In this document: positions 5,665 through 8,851 of the stretch, one piece after another
Numbering within the stretch: position 1 is the stretch's first letter
How the letters are laid out: the number at the start of each line of letters is the position of its first letter
Source of the DNA: DASPSR01 sp035498715
GTDB lineage: Bacteria > Nitrospirota > UBA9217
Assembly (NCBI GenBank): GCA_035498715.1
Contig: DATJZV010000082.1
Location: 1-8,851, forward strand
Length of the DNA: 8,851 bases
Reading direction: 5' to 3'
Notes under the pieces: generated by a model
The model's input: only the letters and a program-made list of their open reading frames with translations
Database searches by the model: none
Told to the model about the DNA's origin: nothing
Program-made: the position numbers and the translations under genes

Positions 5665-6867
5665 TTAACGAAATCCTCCCGCGTATCTCACTATCAACGA
5701 AGCCGCGATGACCGCGAGGATCATCGCTATTTCGATAATGATCCACGGCAAGGATTTTTTGAACAGAAGCTCCGGTTTCATGACCCCTTCGTCCGTTTGA
5801 ACTGTAACTTTCGGGCGGTATTCCCTCCCAAGCTTTAGTTTCCTGCTCTCTACGCGAAACAACAGGCTCGACGCGTCCGGGCCAAATATTTTCGGGCGCG
5901 GCTGGATCCAGAGTTCGTCCGTGGAAAGGTTTCCTGTCGTCCCGCTGCATCCCAACGCCGTGACCGGCACGCTTACCCAGCAAAACTTCCTGAACGCTGG
6001 AAGTCTTATGGGCTTTCCTGCCTTAGCAAGAATGATCCTGCCCAAGCCTTTCGGCACGGCTGCGGTATCGAGAAGCACGCGCTGGATCGCCTGTTTCATC
6101 TCGAGAGCGCTCTGAAACCGCTTCTCTCTATCCTGTTGGAGGGCCTTCCTGATGATCTCCGCAGTGCCCTTGCTCAACTTCGGGTTCAGGCTCCGCGGGT
6201 CGGGAAAATCGAGGGGGCTCTCCGAAGGGTTGCGGCCCGTTAGGCAGTGGTGTAAGGTTGCTCCGAGGGAGAAGATGTCCGAACGGACATCGGTCTGGCC
6301 CGTGCCGTATTGCTCGGGCGCCGCGTACCCCGGCGTGCCGTACACGAAGGTGTCTTCGCTCTTGGCTTCTTTGAAGTACCGCGCAATGCCAAAATCGATG
6401 AGCTTTACCCGGCTGTTCCCGTCTATCATGATGTTCGCGGGTTTGAGGTCACGAAACACGACCGGCGGCCTCTGAACGGTCAGGAAGTGCATGGTCTTAG
6501 AGATCTGGAGTGCCCATGACAGGGCCTGCCGTTCATTCACAGGCCTTCCCTTCCGGGCTTCGAGTATCTTTTCCAGCGTCTTTCCCTGCACGTGTTCCAT
6601 GATGATGTAATACCTTCCGGGAAAGCTGAAGTAGTCGTAGACCTTCGGGAGGTTCGGGTGCGTGAGGCGCGTCAGGATCCTCGCTTCGGTCTGGAACTGA
6701 GCGAGGACTTCATGAGCTTTCTCCGCAGAAAGATTGCCCGCCTGGAGTTCCTTGGCGGCAAGTATCTTTCCCCCCTGCAGCCGGTCCGCAACTTTGTAGA
6801 CGCGCCCCATACCTCCCCGGCCGAGGATCTCAAGAATTTCATACCTGTTTTTGAGAAGCCTGATCAT
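5665..6867 (-). CDS. Ser/Thr protein kinase, tail-anchored, with beta-sandwich domain
   Basis: A 400-residue Hanks-type (PknB-like) kinase that would phosphorylate Ser/Thr on cytoplasmic proteins. Residues 8-268 carry the full catalytic set: glycine loop GRGGMG (16-21), Lys39 in AAKEL, Glu61 in TEARIL, FRDLKPAN (138-145, with Phe in place of the usual His of HRD), DFG (158-160), GTPGYAAPEQ (177-186) and DVRSDIFSLG (193-202). Residues about 280-362 look like an Ig/BACON-type beta-sandwich (SGTTGNLSTDELWIQP, later LKLGREYRPKVTVQTDEG). Residues 374-393 are one membrane helix with a seven-residue tail, so the kinase should sit in the cytoplasm, anchored by its C-terminus. The ATG at 6865-6867 is forced: an in-frame stop lies just upstream. 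No strong Shine-Dalgarno is visible. It starts 70 bases after the VWA/FHA gene, likely in the same transcript. Substrates are unknown; the adjacent FHA protein is an obvious candidate partner. Confidence 0.92.
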   Translation of the reverse strand: MIRLLKNRYEILEILGRGGMGRVYKVADRLQGGKILAAKELQAGNLSAEKAHEVLAQFQTEARILTRLTHPNLPKVYDYFSFPGRYYIIMEHVQGKTLEKILEARKGRPVNERQALSWALQISKTMHFLTVQRPPVVFRDLKPANIMIDGNSRVKLIDFGIARYFKEAKSEDTFVYGTPGYAAPEQYGTGQTDVRSDIFSLGATLHHCLTGRNPSESPLDFPDPRSLNPKLSKGTAEIIRKALQQDREKRFQSALEMKQAIQRVLLDTAAVPKGLGRIILAKAGKPIRLPAFRKFCWVSVPVTALGCSGTTGNLSTDELWIQPRPKIFGPDASSLLFRVESRKLKLGREYRPKVTVQTDEGVMKPELLFKKSLPWIIIEIAMILAVIAASLIVRYAGGFR

Positions 6868-6937
6868 GATCGTCGACCAGAAGTCAAATGTCCGGAAGTT
6901 GGATTGAATGCGACACCGGGCATCAAGGATCTGTAGC

Positions 6938-8851
6938 TTACACCTTGACCATTACCCCCGGACCGCTGACATCGCGCTGTTTTTCTCCGCACTTTGGGCA
7001 GAACTTGACTTTCGATCTCACCGGACTGCCGCAACTCCCGCAGGGGCGACGGCTATCCTCGTTGAACACGATCCTCGTGCCACCGATGTCTATGATGTCT
7101 CCATCTACGAGCGCGCGCCTGCCGGTGATCTTTACCTGGTTCACCATCGTGCCCGCAGCGGACCCTTTGTCTTCAATGATGTAGCTTCCTTCTTCCCGCA
7201 CCACGTCAGCATGGTGCTGCGCTATTGCACTGTCCTTGAAGAGGCCAAGGGTGTTGCGTTCGTCCCTGCCGATGGTCACGGCGGAGTCGACATCAATCTC
7301 CTGTTTCGTTCCTTTTCCTCGCACAAGGCTCAAATGGCCGATCGGATAACTTCGCTCCAGTTGCCGGAACGATATAGCCAAAAGACCTAAGATGCTCATG
7401 AACGGTACGGCGAAAGCCAAAGCTGGTAATCTCATCCCTATACCAAACAACGATGACTGGGGCTGGAAAAAGGAGCGCGCTGTCATTTGGCCTGAGCGGA
7501 GCGTGATCGACACGTTCCTGAGATATTCTCCCCGTTTTTCCGTCATATAGCTGACGGCATATTCGTTGCGTATTCTCTTGCTGATGGTCTCGTAGATCTC
7601 CGCGAGGCCTTCGGCAGAAGGCGTAAAGAAGTAGGAACCGCCTGTTTCTCGGGCTATCCGCTCAAGCCGTGCGGTCCGCACGTCCTCGCCGATTCCTATG
7701 ACGTATACGGATACGTTCGTCTTCACTGCAGACTCAATGGCTTGGCCGATGTCCAATGCGCCCCTGTTTGCGATTCCGTCGGTAAGCACGATCACTGCCC
7801 TCCTCCCGGAGATGCCTTGGACCGATTCTACGCCCCTTGCGATGCCATCAAAGAGAGCTGTGTGCCCGCCGGCCTGAATGGCTTGGACAGCCCTGGTCAG
7901 GTCGCCTTGGTCGCCGGTAAGGGACTTGAGCATTACTACCTTGTCGCTGAACGCGAAGAGAGACGCCCGGTCGCCCTTTTCCATGAGCGAGATGAACCGG
8001 TTAACCGATTCCTTCGCGCGGATGATCTTGTCGCCGGTCATCGAGCCGCTTCGGTCCACCACGATAGCAAAGCTAAGGGGCTCACGCTTGCCTTCTGTAC
8101 CGGACATCTGCATCTCCGTTATTTTTACGGGATGGCCGTTTTCGACGAGCGTTATGTCTTCCTTCGTAAGGCCGCGCATCGGCCTCCCTGCCGCATCGAG
8201 AATTGAGACGTATGCTTTGACCCTGGGAAACGCGCTCAAATCGAACTGGGTGATCTGGAGAGAAGCACCATCGCTCGCCCATGCGACGTTTCCCTGCAAA
8301 CCGATCCCGCTGAGAAGAATGAAGATGATTGCCGCTACGGCTGCTTTCCGCACGGCAGAGAACATCAGCATGATGCTCCCTACACGGATGACGTCTCCGT
8401 CGGAGAGCTTTCCTGTCTTCGTCAGTTTATGGTTCACGTATACAACCCTGCCCTTCTGGTCGGCTTCGATGGAGTAGCGTCCGTTCTTCCGCTTGATCAG
8501 GGCATGCTGCTCACCCACACCTTCCGCACCCGAGAGACAGACATCGGAGCGGTCATCCCTGCCCACGACATTCAGCTCTTTGAGGAGTGGGAATTCCCTG
8601 CCGAGATGTCGTCCCTTGATCACCTTGAGCCTGGCTGATACGAATGCCTCCTCAACGAGGCTGATAAAGGCTCCGATAGACAGCCCCAGCAACGCAAGCC
8701 CGGCCAGGACCGACCAGATGCTCGTGGCCGAAAGAGCGGTAAAGAGCAGGCCGCCGAGAAATCCTCCTATAGAACCGCCGGCCAGACCGTAAAGGGTGCG
8801 GTCGAGGGACCTGATCATGACTCCGCCGCTTATGCCGATTGCCGCGCCGAG
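6938..8851 (-). CDS. membrane VWA protein with two FHA domains and C-terminal zinc ribbon (partial, 5' end outside window)
   Basis: Residue numbers count from the in-frame ATG at 8818, but the frame stays open to the window edge with 11 more Gly-rich codons that look like the same membrane segment, so the true start is probably outside. Order: glycine-rich membrane helices (about 9-54); FHA-1 (about 62-154; GR at 86-87, H105); membrane helix (159-180); VWA domain (about 205-415) with a complete MIDAS, D255-x-S257-x-S259, T320 and D347; membrane helix (460-484); FHA-2 (about 495-586; GR at 517-518); zinc ribbon C593-x2-C596, C607-x2-C610. The region before the VWA (MRGLTKEDITLVENGHPVKI) is the usual beta-sandwich lead-in of exported VWA proteins, and with an odd helix between, FHA and VWA should lie on opposite membrane faces. 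Both FHA domains lack the Ser of SxxH. It is followed after 70 bases by the kinase gene. The role is unknown; it is likely a sensor or scaffold in kinase signalling. Confidence 0.9.
   Translation of the reverse strand, partial: LGAAIGISGGVMIRSLDRTLYGLAGGSIGGFLGGLLFTALSATSIWSVLAGLALLGLSIGAFISLVEEAFVSARLKVIKGRHLGREFPLLKELNVVGRDDRSDVCLSGAEGVGEQHALIKRKNGRYSIEADQKGRVVYVNHKLTKTGKLSDGDVIRVGSIMLMFSAVRKAAVAAIIFILLSGIGLQGNVAWASDGASLQITQFDLSAFPRVKAYVSILDAAGRPMRGLTKEDITLVENGHPVKITEMQMSGTEGKREPLSFAIVVDRSGSMTGDKIIRAKESVNRFISLMEKGDRASLFAFSDKVVMLKSLTGDQGDLTRAVQAIQAGGHTALFDGIARGVESVQGISGRRAVIVLTDGIANRGALDIGQAIESAVKTNVSVYVIGIGEDVRTARLERIARETGGSYFFTPSAEGLAEIYETISKRIRNEYAVSYMTEKRGEYLRNVSITLRSGQMTARSFFQPQSSLFGIGMRLPALAFAVPFMSILGLLAISFRQLERSYPIGHLSLVRGKGTKQEIDVDSAVTIGRDERNTLGLFKDSAIAQHHADVVREEGSYIIEDKGSAAGTMVNQVKITGRRALVDGDIIDIGGTRIVFNEDSRRPCGSCGSPVRSKVKFCPKCGEKQRDVSGPGVMVKV

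Noticed and set aside
5636..7390. Several open frames overlapping the kinase and VWA genes in other frames and strands
   Set aside because: All are shadows of strongly motif-supported genes; none carries a convincing domain of its own.
1..8851. CRISPR array, tRNA or rRNA gene, prophage or complete insertion sequence
   Set aside because: No regularly spaced repeats, no cloverleaf-like segments and no transposase or integrase sequence were seen anywhere in the window.

Overview
The window looks like the chromosome of an anaerobic, respiring Gram-negative bacterium of the Desulfuromonadota/Deltaproteobacteria or Nitrospirota type. The reasons are a secreted multihaem cytochrome c, a GSU3473-type small protein, a Rho_N plus DUF4912 protein, and FHA-linked sigma-54 signalling. 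This assignment is by gene-family feel only; no 16S or other marker gene is present.

Layout. (i) 1-879, minus strand: 5' part of a gene for a protein with an N-terminal SAP/Rho_N-like helix pair, a Lys/Ala/Pro-rich linker and a DUF4912 domain. It has a good sigma-70 promoter at 920-947. (ii) 1017-1708, plus strand: a clear wreck of fabF (3-oxoacyl-ACP synthase II), with the middle of the gene deleted, two further frameshifts and an in-frame stop. (iii) 1716-1886: an AT-rich control region built as nested inverted repeats around a TTGACA promoter. (iv) 1887-3203, plus strand: a five-CxxCH cytochrome c whose frame is interrupted by a single TGA at 2826-2828. The frame reopens for 124 more codons in the same phase, and a SECIS-like hairpin follows the TGA, so I read it as a selenocysteine-containing cytochrome. 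A strong terminator follows. (v) 3427-4773, plus strand: an FHA-AAA+-Fis sigma-54 activator, apparently leaderless, followed by weak hairpins and an IS200/IS605-end-like motif. (vi) 4831-5208: no gene seen. (vii) 5209-8851, minus strand, transcribed in the order VWA/FHA membrane protein (5' end outside the window), tail-anchored Ser/Thr kinase, GSU3473-type small protein.

How it may work together (inference). The kinase, the VWA-FHA-zinc-ribbon membrane protein and the FHA-containing activator form a phospho-signalling neighbourhood, with two convergent units meeting around 4800-5200. All three FHA domains deviate from the phosphothreonine-binding consensus, so any coupling through pThr recognition is uncertain. 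The cytochrome is an independent unit with its own promoter and terminator, and its expression would need the cell's selenocysteine machinery, which is not in this window.
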